Shown piece after piece: positions 26,690 to 35,716 of a stretch of DNA of 64,000 nt. How positions within the stretch are numbered: the stretch's first letter is position 1; each line of letters opens with the position of its first letter. The translations under genes and the position numbers were made by a program. Source of the DNA: CAWUKT01 sp963923035 (GTDB lineage Bacteria > Bacteroidota > Bacteroidia > J057 > JADKCL01); contig CAWUKT010000034.1 of the NCBI GenBank assembly GCA_963923035.1, positions 1 through 64,000 of the forward strand. Reading direction: 5' to 3'. The notes under the pieces were generated by a model that worked only from the letters and a program-made list of their open reading frames with translations, did no database searches and had not been told where the DNA came from.

Positions 26690-27871
26690 ATGAAAATTGC
26701 TTCTCTTTTTATCCAAAATCTGAACGGCTTCAATAATTTCTCATTGGATCTGGTCTACCCGGATGGGCACGCGCGTGCCGGTGAAGTCCTCGACAAGGTA
26801 TGTCTCATTGGGCCGAATGGGGCGGGCAAGTCCCGGCTTATGGGCCTACTGATCAACTATCTACGGGAAATTGTCCGGTTCAAAAGCAAGCATTTATTCT
26901 TTGCTCAGCTGGAAGTGGGGGGGCAAAAAATCTATTCGGTTCACCTCCGGAACGAAGTTCTGTTTTTTCGGGAAACCATTGATGAGCAGCCGACCTGGAA
27001 AATTGAGTTGGTGCAGAATGGAGCTTTCACGATGGAATGGAACCGCAAGTACGAGCCCTATTGCATTGGGTTCACGGAGGAGCCTGAATTGTTCGAAGCC
27101 CTCTGGTACGACAACAATTCCAATGATGTCCTCATGTACCAGCCGTCCGAGCCGTATAAGAACCGGGCGATGAAGCTGACGGAGCTGCCCAAGGTCAAGT
27201 CGCAGGAAATTGAAAGCCTCCGCACCAATTTCCCATTCTACAATGAGATCAGCCCGGAAAAGGTGACCGAATTCTGGTCCCTGTTGATCCATACCATCCT
27301 GAGCCGCGATAAGGCCTTCAAGGAGCATTCCCGTAAACCTCAATACAAAACCCTGTCCACGGCTGTGATGCGGGCCGACTTCAATGCCCAGTACCCCGAG
27401 ATCCTCGAGGGCATCGCCGACATCTGGAACCCGGTGCTGAAGAATGCGGGCCTGGAGGTGGACATGGAAAATGCCGAAGAGCCCATCAATTCGCACGATC
27501 CGCTGGTCTTCCAGATTCGTCGCCAGGGCGGCGAGGTCATTCCTTTCAGCGATATTGGCTCCGGCCTCCGCAAGTACCTCTTCAATATTGCCCATATCTG
27601 GCTGCTGGGCTACGCCCGCACCCTGAAGAATGCCTTTTTGTTCATTGAGGAGCCCGAAATCCACTTGCATCCCCGTCTGGTGACGGGCCTGGTGGATCGG
27701 TACCAGTCCCTGGTCCCCGGCCATCCGATGTTCATCACCACGCACAGTCCGCTGGTGGCCGCACAGTTTGATCCGGCCGAGCGACTCATCTGGCGCGGCA
27801 ATGGGTTTGCCCCCAGTGAGTTGTCACCGGACGCCACGGTCGCCGAGATTCTCGCGACGGATTTCGCTTAG
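26690..27871 (+). CDS. Orphan AAA-family ATPase (RecF/OLD/SMC-like head)
   Basis: This 393-residue protein has an ABC-type ATPase head. Walker A is GPNGAGKS (residues 41-48), Walker B lies in FLFIEEPEIHLHPRL (EEPE at 320-323), and the switch histidine is in FITTHSPLVAAQF (about 352). About 270 residues separate the two Walker motifs and hold the signature motif and an insertion. It has no TOPRIM or nuclease domain, and no nuclease gene lies next to it, unlike Septu, Gabija or OLD systems. Proteins of this AAA_21-like group are often linked to defence or DNA repair, but no function can be assigned. Its stop codon overlaps the stop of engB on the other strand. Confidence 0.8.
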   Translation: MKIASLFIQNLNGFNNFSLDLVYPDGHARAGEVLDKVCLIGPNGAGKSRLMGLLINYLREIVRFKSKHLFFAQLEVGGQKIYSVHLRNEVLFFRETIDEQPTWKIELVQNGAFTMEWNRKYEPYCIGFTEEPELFEALWYDNNSNDVLMYQPSEPYKNRAMKLTELPKVKSQEIESLRTNFPFYNEISPEKVTEFWSLLIHTILSRDKAFKEHSRKPQYKTLSTAVMRADFNAQYPEILEGIADIWNPVLKNAGLEVDMENAEEPINSHDPLVFQIRRQGGEVIPFSDIGSGLRKYLFNIAHIWLLGYARTLKNAFLFIEEPEIHLHPRLVTGLVDRYQSLVPGHPMFITTHSPLVAAQFDPAERLIWRGNGFAPSELSPDATVAEILATDFA

Positions 27872-28497
27872 GGGTATTCCATCTCGTCGTAGCCTTCCCC
27901 GTAGAAATATTTCATGTTGTCCTCGATGTAGAAGCGCAGGTCTTCGAGCCCGGTCTTCTTCTCGGAGGACGTCAGGAAAATGGGGGGCAATTCTTCCCAC
28001 GTCTTCAACATTTCTTCCTGGTAGACCTTCAGGTTTTTCTCCAATTCCTGGGGCTTCAGCTTGTCGGCCTTGGTGAAGACGATGCCGAAGGGGATTTGGG
28101 AGACGCCGAGGAAGGACATGAATTCCAGGTCGTTGAGCTGGGGGCTGTGGCGGGAATCGACGAGGACGAAGAGGGAGACGAGGTTGGGGCGGAGGGTGCA
28201 ATAGTCGCGGATCATCCGCTCGAATTTCTGGCGGGCGCTTTTGGAGACTTTGGCGTAGCCGTAACCGGGGAGGTCGACGAGGTACCATTCATCGTCCACG
28301 ATGAAATGGTTGATGACCTGGGTTTTCCCGGGCTTGGCGGAGGTCTTGGCGAGTCCGCTGTGGTTGCAAAGGGCGTTGATCAGGGATGACTTGCCGACAT
28401 TGGACCGCCCCACAAAGCCATATTCCGGCCGGTCCGGCTTGGGCATTTCGTGGTTGAACTGGCTGCTTTTTACAAATTTGACGTTTTGGATCTCCAT
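27868..28497 (-). CDS. engB: Ribosome-biogenesis GTPase EngB/YsxC
   Basis: The 209-residue protein has the G1 motif GRSNVGKSS, G3 DLPGYG and G4 TKADK of the TRAFAC-class EngB (YihA/YsxC) GTPases, which help assemble the large ribosomal subunit. The start ISSLINALCNHSG...KPGKTQVINHF region is also typical. ATG at 28497. It converges on the AAA ATPase gene with stop codons that overlap by two bases (TAG on one strand, TAA on the other). A TACCTTTG box lies 68 bases upstream. Size and motifs fit the family. Confidence 0.95.
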   Translation of the reverse strand: MEIQNVKFVKSSQFNHEMPKPDRPEYGFVGRSNVGKSSLINALCNHSGLAKTSAKPGKTQVINHFIVDDEWYLVDLPGYGYAKVSKSARQKFERMIRDYCTLRPNLVSLFVLVDSRHSPQLNDLEFMSFLGVSQIPFGIVFTKADKLKPQELEKNLKVYQEEMLKTWEELPPIFLTSSEKKTGLEDLRFYIEDNMKYFYGEGYDEMEYP

Positions 28498-28564
28498 TAT
28501 TCCCTGGGAATGGTTTAACTTCGCCCCACTTTGGCTCGGTGGAGCGCCGTGGGAAATTCGTCTG

Positions 28565-28572
28565 CAAAGGTA
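28565..28572 (-). promoter_or_regulatory. Candidate -7 box of the engB promoter
   Basis: TACCTTTG on the minus strand matches TAnnTTTG; it lies 68 bases before the engB ATG. No good -33 TTG is seen. Confidence 0.55.
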
Positions 28573-28677
28573 GGGGATAAATTTTTCTCCTCTGATATGA
28601 AAACCCTTCCGGCTGATCTGCGTTAAATGAGAGTTGAAGCGAGTTCTTAATTATTACCACATCGAGAGAAATTTACC

Positions 28678-29403
28678 TTGCGAAAAGTCGTAACTCCATA
28701 CGATGAAGCCCGCTCCAAGAAGGAGCAGGTCACGGAGATGTTTGACAACATTGCTCCCCGGTATGATTTTCTAAATCACCTGTTGAGTGCGGGTATTGAC
28801 ATTCGGTGGCGCCGCAAGGCGATCCGGATGTTGCAGCCCTACCAGCCGAAGCTGGTCCTCGACATTGCCACTGGCACGGGTGACTTCGCGGTGGAAGCCC
28901 TGAAGTTGAATCCTGAGAAGGTGATTGGACTGGACATCTCGCCGGGGATGCTGGAGGTCGGACGTCAAAAGATGCGCAAGAAGAAGGTGGATGATCGCGT
29001 AGATATGATTCTGGGCGACTCGGAAGACCTTCCCTTTGAGGACAATTCCATCGGTGCCATCACCGTTGGATTTGGGGCGCGGAACTTTGAAAACCTGGAA
29101 AAGGGGCTCGGGGAAATCCTGCGGGTGCTGAAGCCAGGGGGTGCGGTGACCATTTTGGAGCCTGCCGTTCCGACGAAGTTTCCGATGAAGCAGCTGTTCA
29201 GTCTGTACTTTCGCGGCATCCTGCCGCTGATTGGCCGGCTGGTGTCTAAGGACAACAGCGCTTATACTTACCTCCCCGAATCCGTCCGCGCATTTCCGAA
29301 TGGTCAGGAGTTTACCGACATTTGCACCCAGGTTGGCTTTAAGAAAGCCATTTTCAAACCTCTATCTCTCGGAATATGCTCGCTTTATCTGCTCGAAAAG
29401 TAG
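28678..29403 (+). CDS. ubiE: Demethylmenaquinone methyltransferase (UbiE/MenG)
   Basis: The 241-residue protein has the family signature PRYDFLNHLLSAGIDIRWRR and SAM motif I (DIATGTGDFAVEAL), as well as the later GFGARNFENLEKGL and LEPAVPTKFPMKQLF segments of the UbiE/MenG methyltransferases. It performs the last C-methylation step in menaquinone synthesis, which is the respiratory quinone of Bacteroidota. The start is TTG at 28678 (no ATG or GTG fits the family N-terminus). Its 3' end overlaps the start of the porT-like gene by 28 bases, a conserved pairing in this phylum. Confidence 0.93.
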   Translation: MRKVVTPYDEARSKKEQVTEMFDNIAPRYDFLNHLLSAGIDIRWRRKAIRMLQPYQPKLVLDIATGTGDFAVEALKLNPEKVIGLDISPGMLEVGRQKMRKKKVDDRVDMILGDSEDLPFEDNSIGAITVGFGARNFENLEKGLGEILRVLKPGGAVTILEPAVPTKFPMKQLFSLYFRGILPLIGRLVSKDNSAYTYLPESVRAFPNGQEFTDICTQVGFKKAIFKPLSLGICSLYLLEK

Positions 29404-30095
29404 TTCTTGGTCTTCTCCTCTCCTTCTCCCTCTTCGCTGGCTTCGTACAAGGCCAGAATTCCCACTATTTCGATACCCGTGACATCAACCTTGGCTTTAC
29501 CATGGGACTTTCCTATGGCGGCTACGACATGACTTCCCAAATCAACCAGGTGGACCCACGCTCCGGGCGTTTGCTCTACCGTGTCGAGTTGGTGCGGAAG
29601 CCGGGCATCTATCTGGGATTGATCTCCAACCTGAAACTGACCAACAATTTTGACATCCGGTTCATGCCTTCCGTCTCCCTGGAAGAGCGGGACTTCAATT
29701 TTTACTTTGATTCGACGACGACCTTCAACGGGGAATCGCTCGTGACCAAGAAGATTGAGGCCTCGAACCTGAACCTGCCCATTCTCCTCAAGTTCAAGTC
29801 GAATTATTACCGGTTTACCCGGGTCTACGTGATGCTCGGGATCCAACCGACGATCAATCTGGCTTCGACCAAGAAGGTGGCCAACGACCCGGAGCTGCTC
29901 AAAACGGAGCGGTTTGACGTCGCGGTGGTGGCCTCTTTTGGGGTGGACTTGTACGGGGAAAAGCTGAAGCTCTCGCCGGAGCTACGCTTTACGAGGGGCT
30001 TGCGAAATCTCTACGTCGAGGACAATACGGTCTTCCCCAAGGCGATTTCGGACTTGTTCAGTCAACTGCTGACGCTGAACATCAACTTCGAATAG
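29376..30095 (+). CDS. porT: PorT-family outer-membrane protein (type IX secretion)
   Basis: The 239-residue protein has a signal peptide (KVVLGLLLSFSLFAGFVQGQ) and a beta-barrel pattern (INLGFTMGLSYGGYDM, LKLTNNFDIRFMPSVSLEER, ending FSQLLTLNINFE with the terminal Phe motif of outer-membrane barrels). Position directly behind ubiE with overlapping frames is the conserved ubiE-porT arrangement. PorT/SprT is needed for the type IX secretion system, whose cargo (proteins with C-terminal sorting domains) is abundant in this window. The assignment rests on context and shape; the sequence is too variable for certainty by eye. Confidence 0.8.
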   Translation: MLALSARKVVLGLLLSFSLFAGFVQGQNSHYFDTRDINLGFTMGLSYGGYDMTSQINQVDPRSGRLLYRVELVRKPGIYLGLISNLKLTNNFDIRFMPSVSLEERDFNFYFDSTTTFNGESLVTKKIEASNLNLPILLKFKSNYYRFTRVYVMLGIQPTINLASTKKVANDPELLKTERFDVAVVASFGVDLYGEKLKLSPELRFTRGLRNLYVEDNTVFPKAISDLFSQLLTLNINFE

Positions 30096-30107
30096 GCGAT
30101 TCCATTG

Positions 30108-31499
30108 TCATTCTTCCCATCTGAGTTCAACCCGGCGGTTGAGCGCGCGGTTCAATTCGGCTGAGTTGGGGGCGCGGGGTTCGGCGTAGTCACGGCCGAG
30201 GACTTCGAGCCGGTCGGCCGGGATGCCTTGTTGTTCCAGGTAGCTGGCGACGCTTTCGGCGCGACGGCGGGACAAGCGGGTATTGTAGGCCTTGTTGCCG
30301 AGGTCGCAGGTATGGCCTTCGACCAATAGGGTGCGCCCGGGCTGGGCCTTGATTTGCGGGATCAATTCGCGCAGGGCCTTTTTTTCCGATGCCGTGAGGG
30401 CATCGGAATCCAGGTCAAAGCCCACCACCAGCGCCAATTCCAAGCCTTTCACCTCCGTTGAGGTGCTTGTTTTTTCCGTCTCCTCCCCTACTTCTTCTTT
30501 TTCCTCATTGTCCGGCTCCTCCTTTTCTTCCAATTCCTCCATTTCCCGATCCACGGCCTCCATCCCACTCCGCGCCAGCTCCAACAATACCGGTCCCGGC
30601 TTCGGTGGTCGCTCCCCCAATTTCCCCGGCTCAAACGCCCGCCGAAACTGGTTCGCTTCCCGCATCACGATCTCTTCCCGGTCCAGCGGATCGGAAGGCA
30701 AACTGGTAAATGATTTCCCTTCCAGAAAGACCGCGGAGTCGTAGGCGCCATCGTTCACATCGGCGATGACGATCTTGATGTGGTAGACCTTGCCCGGCTC
30801 CACCCGCGCCTCAATCTGCATCAACTTGGTGAAGCCGTCCAACTCGAAATTGTTGACCCAAACGGAGTCGACATTGGCTTCGAGCTTTTCGAGCCGGTAG
30901 CCTTTGGGGTTGAAGACATTGTTGTCGATGTAAAATTCTTTGTTTTTACCGGGGTGAATGGTGTTGATGGTAATGGGCGTCTTGCGTCCGGGCAGGACGG
31001 CGAGGTTGGTATTGCGGGGATAGCCGGGGCCGGTGATGAAGAAAGCAAAGACATCGTTGAATTGGGAATTGACGTATTCGGTGTACTCTTCGGAGCCAAA
31101 GAAGTAATTGAAGACGATGTTTTCGTATTCGGGGATGAAGTCAAATTCGATCCCGGTGGCGTCGAAGGTGGGGCCGTCGGCGAGGTAGAACAAGGCGCGG
31201 TCTCCCTGGCCATTCACGTTTCGACCGGTGCTGGCCCGTTTGTTGGGGCCCACCATGTCGAAGACCTGGCCGGTGGTAAAGATGAGCCCCTTCCCGATCA
31301 AAGGCTTGATGGATTGGTCTTCAAACACTCCGTACGAGAACCGTTTTCCCCGCACCCGGACATTGTTGACCCGAATCCGATTTCCGACCAGCACCTCCTC
31401 CACCATTTCCTTCGGCGACATCGTGGTATCAATGACCAGCTGGGCCGGAAGGTAATTTGGACCGAGGAGGACCAGCAAAAACCAAAGTGTACGGTACAT
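30108..31499 (-). CDS. Choice-of-anchor L domain protein with OmpA-like C-terminus
   Basis: The 463-residue protein has a signal peptide (LWFLLVLLGPNYLPAQ). An N-terminal choice-of-anchor L domain (about residues 25-270) holds the typical FNYFFGSEEYTEYVN and NDVFAFFITGPGY. A Glu-rich linker (about 320-345, many EE pairs) follows, and then a C-terminal OmpA domain with LLVEGHTCDLGNKAYNTRLS and RRAESVASYLEQQGI. The OmpA domain binds peptidoglycan, while the choice-of-anchor L domain is a common extracellular module of gliding and T9SS Bacteroidota. The protein thus probably links the cell wall to an outer structure. It converges on porT with only 12 bases between stops. Confidence 0.9.
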   Translation of the reverse strand: MYRTLWFLLVLLGPNYLPAQLVIDTTMSPKEMVEEVLVGNRIRVNNVRVRGKRFSYGVFEDQSIKPLIGKGLIFTTGQVFDMVGPNKRASTGRNVNGQGDRALFYLADGPTFDATGIEFDFIPEYENIVFNYFFGSEEYTEYVNSQFNDVFAFFITGPGYPRNTNLAVLPGRKTPITINTIHPGKNKEFYIDNNVFNPKGYRLEKLEANVDSVWVNNFELDGFTKLMQIEARVEPGKVYHIKIVIADVNDGAYDSAVFLEGKSFTSLPSDPLDREEIVMREANQFRRAFEPGKLGERPPKPGPVLLELARSGMEAVDREMEELEEKEEPDNEEKEEVGEETEKTSTSTEVKGLELALVVGFDLDSDALTASEKKALRELIPQIKAQPGRTLLVEGHTCDLGNKAYNTRLSRRRAESVASYLEQQGIPADRLEVLGRDYAEPRAPNSAELNRALNRRVELRWEE

Positions 31500-31588
31500 A
31501 GGGATCGATTGGCGTTTGTATTAACAAATTCAATAGCGTAACCTCTTCCCGGCGCGGAAAAAATGGAATGTTTTGTGTAGCTTCGTAA

Positions 31589-31667
31589 CGGAATTAGGGG
31601 TGTCCGCGCGGACTGAGATCATACCCTTAGAACCTGATTCGGTTCATACCGGCGAAGGGAAATTCTG
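31589..31667 (+). promoter_or_regulatory. TPP riboswitch (Thi-box) upstream of thiC
   Basis: The sequence has the conserved thiamine pyrophosphate aptamer elements in order: AGGGGTG, ACTGAGA, ACCCTTAGAACCTGAT and ATACCGGCGAAGGGA. The outer stem P1 is GAATT with AATTC. It precedes thiC by about 110 bases. Thiamine pyrophosphate binding should lower thiC expression. No intrinsic terminator stands between aptamer and gene, so control is more likely at translation start or elsewhere. A TAGCTTCG box at about 31578 may be the -7 element. Confidence 0.97.
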
Positions 31668-31780
31668 CAACGAGGACTGGTTATTCGTTTCGATTTCCCC
31701 TTTTCCCCCCTTTCCAACCCAACATGATTCCAATTTTGGAGTTTTACTCTGGAATTGATTGCCCTAAACAAAAACGCAAT

Positions 31781-33688
31781 ATGGCAGAAGCAAACGGAAG
31801 TACAACCACGAAACGCAGCCGTACGATCAAGGCGCTGGAAACACCTACCGTCACGACGGGGCCTTTGGCTGGATCCGAGAAGGTCTATATCAAGGGGAAA
31901 ATGCACGACATTGAGGTGCCGATGCGGAAGATTTCGCTGACCGATTCCCCGGCCGCTTTCGCGACCAATGGACAAGGGGAAACCAACGCCCCCGTTTTCG
32001 TCTACGATACCAGTGGTCCCTATACCGATCCGAAGGCCGAGATCGACATTTACAAGGGCCTGCAACCGATCCGCCAGGCCTGGATCGAAGGCCGCGGCGA
32101 TGTGGAACGCCTTCCCGGCCATTCTTCCGAATTCACCAACGAGCGCAACAACAACCCCAAGCTCGATCCCATCCGTTTCCCGGAAATTCCGGCCCCGCTT
32201 CGCGCAAAAGAAGGCCAGAACGTCACGCAGATGCACTACGCCAAGCAGGGCATCATCACGCCGGAAATGGAATACATCGCCATCCGCGAAAACCAGGAGA
32301 TCGACCGTTACAATGCGTGGCTCCGTCGCCAGCATCCCGGCCGCAATTGGGGCGCCAATACGCCGAAGAAGTACATTACCCCTGAATTCGTCCGGGACGA
32401 AGTGGCCAGTGGCCGCGCCATCATCCCGAACAATATCAACCACCCGGAATCGGAACCGATGATCATTGGCCGGAACTTCCTGGTCAAGATCAATGCCAAT
32501 ATTGGCAACAGCGCCGTTTCTTCCTCCATCGAGGAAGAGGTCGACAAGATGGTCTGGGGCATCCGCTGGGGCGCCGATACGATCATGGACCTCAGCACCG
32601 GCCAGAACATCCACGAGACGCGCGAGTGGATCATCCGCAACTCACCGGTTCCCGTCGGCACCGTGCCGATTTACCAGGCCCTCGAAAAAGTCAATGGCAA
32701 AGCCGAGGACCTGACCTGGGAGATCTTCCGCGATACCCTGATCGAACAGGCCGAACAAGGCGTCGATTACTTCACCATCCACGCCGGTGTTCTCCTTCGC
32801 TATATTCCCCTGACCGCCCACCGCGTGACGGGCATCGTCTCCCGCGGCGGGTCCATCCTCGCCAAGTGGTGCCTGCACCACCACGAGGAAAACTTCCTCT
32901 ACACCCATTTTGAGGAGATTTGCCAGATCATGAAGGCCTACGACGTCGCCTTCTCCCTCGGAGATGGCCTCCGTCCCGGCTCCATCGCCGACGCCAACGA
33001 CCGTGCCCAGTTCGCCGAACTGGAAACGCTGGGCGAGCTGACCCAAATCGCGTGGAAACACGATGTACAGGTCATGATTGAGGGCCCCGGCCATGTGCCC
33101 ATGCACATGATCAAAGAGAACATGGAAAAGCAACTCGAGATTTGCCACGAAGCGCCTTTCTATACCCTCGGCCCGCTCACTACGGACATTGCCCCCGGCT
33201 ACGACCACATCACCTCCGGGATCGGAGCGGCGATGATCGGCTGGTTCGGCACCGCGATGCTGTGCTACGTGACGCCGAAGGAACACCTCGGCCTACCGAA
33301 CCGCGAAGACGTGAAGCGGGGCGTGATCACCTATAAGATTGCCGCCCATGCCGCCGACCTCGCCAAGGGACATCCCGGTGCGCAGGTCCGCGACAATGCG
33401 CTTTCCAAGGCGCGCTTTGAGTTCCGCTGGGAAGACCAATTCAACCTCGGACTCGACCCCGATACTGCTCGTGAATACCACGACGAGACCCTGCCGAGTG
33501 AGAACGCCAAGGTGGCCCACTTCTGCTCTATGTGTGGTCCCCACTTCTGCTCGATGAAGATCACCCAGGATGTTCGGGATTATGCGAGGGAGAAAGGCTT
33601 GGAAGACGAAAAGGCATTGTCGGAAGGTATGGCTGAGAAGGCCAAGGAATTCGCCGATGCCGGAGGCGAGATTTACGTGAAACAGTAG
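31781..33688 (+). CDS. thiC: Phosphomethylpyrimidine synthase ThiC
   Basis: The 635-residue protein is ThiC: it turns aminoimidazole ribotide into the pyrimidine of thiamine in a radical-SAM reaction. The C-terminal CX2CX4C motif that binds the 4Fe-4S cluster is CSMCGPHFC. Other family blocks are seen: IMDLSTGQNIHETREWIIRN, MIEGPGHVPMHMIKENM and YTLGPLTTDIAPGYDHITSG. ATG at 31781 is preferred; an in-frame ATG at 31724 would add 19 residues. A TPP riboswitch precedes it and a strong terminator follows. It is a single-gene unit with no other thi genes nearby. Confidence 0.97.
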   Translation: MAEANGSTTTKRSRTIKALETPTVTTGPLAGSEKVYIKGKMHDIEVPMRKISLTDSPAAFATNGQGETNAPVFVYDTSGPYTDPKAEIDIYKGLQPIRQAWIEGRGDVERLPGHSSEFTNERNNNPKLDPIRFPEIPAPLRAKEGQNVTQMHYAKQGIITPEMEYIAIRENQEIDRYNAWLRRQHPGRNWGANTPKKYITPEFVRDEVASGRAIIPNNINHPESEPMIIGRNFLVKINANIGNSAVSSSIEEEVDKMVWGIRWGADTIMDLSTGQNIHETREWIIRNSPVPVGTVPIYQALEKVNGKAEDLTWEIFRDTLIEQAEQGVDYFTIHAGVLLRYIPLTAHRVTGIVSRGGSILAKWCLHHHEENFLYTHFEEICQIMKAYDVAFSLGDGLRPGSIADANDRAQFAELETLGELTQIAWKHDVQVMIEGPGHVPMHMIKENMEKQLEICHEAPFYTLGPLTTDIAPGYDHITSGIGAAMIGWFGTAMLCYVTPKEHLGLPNREDVKRGVITYKIAAHAADLAKGHPGAQVRDNALSKARFEFRWEDQFNLGLDPDTAREYHDETLPSENAKVAHFCSMCGPHFCSMKITQDVRDYAREKGLEDEKALSEGMAEKAKEFADAGGEIYVKQ

Positions 33689-33709
33689 CCTGAAGGCTCC
33701 TAAATAAAC

Positions 33710-33741
33710 AGCCCCGGCCAATCGGTCGGGGCTTTATTTTT
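33710..33741. terminator. Bidirectional terminator between thiC and the ABC exporter
   Basis: A 10-bp stem (AGCCCCGGCC / GGTCGGGGCT, one G-U pair) with an AATC loop is followed by TTTATTTTT on the plus strand, and by AAATA-T-rich DNA on the minus strand (TGTTTATTTA). It can stop both thiC and the convergent ABC gene. Confidence 0.85.
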
Positions 33742-33766
33742 GGCGGAACATTGGTTCCGGAATGGG

Positions 33767-35611
33767 CTAAGCTTCGAGGTTCAGGCCTTCCTTTTCGGAG
33801 GGCTGGACCTGCAATTGGACGAGCTTGTGGTAGGTGCCGGTCTGGGCCATGAGTTCCTGGTGGGAACCCGATTCGACGACCTGGCCGTGGTCGAGGACGT
33901 AGATGCGGTCCACGTCGCGGATGGTTCCGAGGCGGTGGGCGATGATGATGGTCGTCCGGCCTTCCATGAGCTTGTCCAGGGCGTCCTGGACGAGTCGCTC
34001 GCTTTCGGCGTCGAGGGACGAGGTGGCCTCGTCCAACAACAGGATCGTGGGATCACGGAGGATGGCCCGCGCAATCGCGATGCGTTGGCGCTGGCCGCCG
34101 GACAGCTTCACGCCGCGGTCGCCGACCACGGTATCAAAGCCTTCGGGGAATTCTTCGATGAAGTCCAGGGCATTGGCCTGGCGGGCAGCATCTCTGATCT
34201 CTTCTTCGGTCGCCTTGAGGCGGCCATACGCAATGTTCTCCCGAATCGTCCCTCCAAACAAGATGACTTCCTGCGGAACCACGCCCATTTGAGCGCGGAT
34301 CGCATGGACCGCATAATCGCTCAGGGGTTTGCCATCCACGAGGATGCTGCCTTCGGATACGTCGTAGAAACGCATCAGCAAAGAAGTTATCGTTGATTTT
34401 CCCGCCCCCGAAGAACCCGCCAACGCGACCTTCTCTCCCGGCTTGATCTCCAAGGAAATTCCTTTCAACACCTCTGATTCAGGACGGGTGGGATAGGAAA
34501 AACGAACGTTGTGGTATTGGACATGGCCATTGACGGCCACTTCTTTCTGGTTTTTGTCGATGCCCGGCTCTTCTTCCTCATCCAGGATTTCTTTCAGTCT
34601 TTCCGTTGCTCCGACCGCCTTCAAAATCTGCGAATAAACGTCCGGTAGTCCGCCTAACGAACCACCAATGAAGACCATGAAGAGGATGAAGGAGAACAAA
34701 TGGCCAATCTTCAAGTCGCCATCCTGGACCATTCCGGCTCCGTACCAAATGACGAGGATGATGGTGCCGAACAGGGCGAAGATGATGAAGGAGATGAACA
34801 ATCCCCGGTACAAATCAGCCTTGAGCGCATTCGCAACGACCTTTTTCAAGGCTTGGCGGTAGCGTCCCAGTTCGAAGATTTCGTTGGTGAAGGACTTCAC
34901 CACGCTGATGTTGTGGAGGCTTTCCTCCACGAGGACATTGGTGTCGGCGAGGTCGTCCTGGGTCCGCTTGCTGTGCTTGCGGATGAAGCGGCCGAAGACC
35001 ACGGTGATCAGGACCACCGGCGGGAATACGGCCAGCATGAACAGCGTCAGCTGGGGCGAAGTGAAGAGGATCCAAGCGATTCCACCCACGAGGGTGACCA
35101 CCTGGCGGAGGAATTCCGCCAAATAGACGGACAGGACCTGCTGCAATTGTTGGACGTCAGCCGTGATGCGGCTGGTCAACTCCCCTACCCTTCGCTGCTC
35201 GAAGAAGGTAATGGGCATGAACATCAACCGTTCGAACAGGCCGAAACGGATGTCGGCCATGGTTTTTTGGGTGACGAGGGAGAAGGTATAGACCCGGAGG
35301 AAGGAGAAGAGCATTTGGGCGGCGATCAAAATGCCCAAGCCCAATGCGATCTGGTCGATGTCTTCGAGCGCATCCATCAACGCGGCCTCGCGGTTGCCGG
35401 TAGCGCTGTTGATCAGGTCTCCCAACATATACGGGAAACCCAGGGTGACCAAACTCCCCAAGACCAAAAAGAAAATTCCGAGATAATAGGTACTGCGGTA
35501 CGGACGGACGTATTTGAGCATTGCCCGGGCCGTTTTCCATCCCTCTTTCGAGACTTTGACCCGTTCACGCTTGCCCCGTCTACCTGAGCCGATAATTCCT
35601 GGTGCTGCCAT
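33767..35611 (-). CDS. ABC-type exporter (MsbA/lipid or multidrug type), fused permease-ATPase
   Basis: This 614-residue half-transporter has an N-terminal six-helix membrane domain (about residues 30-340, with LGIFFLVLGSLVTLGFPYML and the coupling motif LTSRITADVQQLQQV) and a C-terminal ATPase. The ATPase shows Walker A AGSSGAGKST, the signature LSGGQRQR, Walker B ILLLDEATSSLD and the H-loop IIIAHRLGT. It works as a homodimer and exports lipids, drugs or peptides; the substrate cannot be told. ATG at 35611. It reads towards thiC and shares the terminator. Confidence 0.93.
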   Translation of the reverse strand: MAAPGIIGSGRRGKRERVKVSKEGWKTARAMLKYVRPYRSTYYLGIFFLVLGSLVTLGFPYMLGDLINSATGNREAALMDALEDIDQIALGLGILIAAQMLFSFLRVYTFSLVTQKTMADIRFGLFERLMFMPITFFEQRRVGELTSRITADVQQLQQVLSVYLAEFLRQVVTLVGGIAWILFTSPQLTLFMLAVFPPVVLITVVFGRFIRKHSKRTQDDLADTNVLVEESLHNISVVKSFTNEIFELGRYRQALKKVVANALKADLYRGLFISFIIFALFGTIILVIWYGAGMVQDGDLKIGHLFSFILFMVFIGGSLGGLPDVYSQILKAVGATERLKEILDEEEEPGIDKNQKEVAVNGHVQYHNVRFSYPTRPESEVLKGISLEIKPGEKVALAGSSGAGKSTITSLLMRFYDVSEGSILVDGKPLSDYAVHAIRAQMGVVPQEVILFGGTIRENIAYGRLKATEEEIRDAARQANALDFIEEFPEGFDTVVGDRGVKLSGGQRQRIAIARAILRDPTILLLDEATSSLDAESERLVQDALDKLMEGRTTIIIAHRLGTIRDVDRIYVLDHGQVVESGSHQELMAQTGTYHKLVQLQVQPSEKEGLNLEA

Positions 35612-35716
35612 TTATAGTTTTAAACACTTTCTGCCTGGAGGCGGTGTAAATCTACCATAAATTTCATTGATACAGGACATTTACGGAGGACCAAAGCAGA
35701 TTCGACCCGAAACGGA

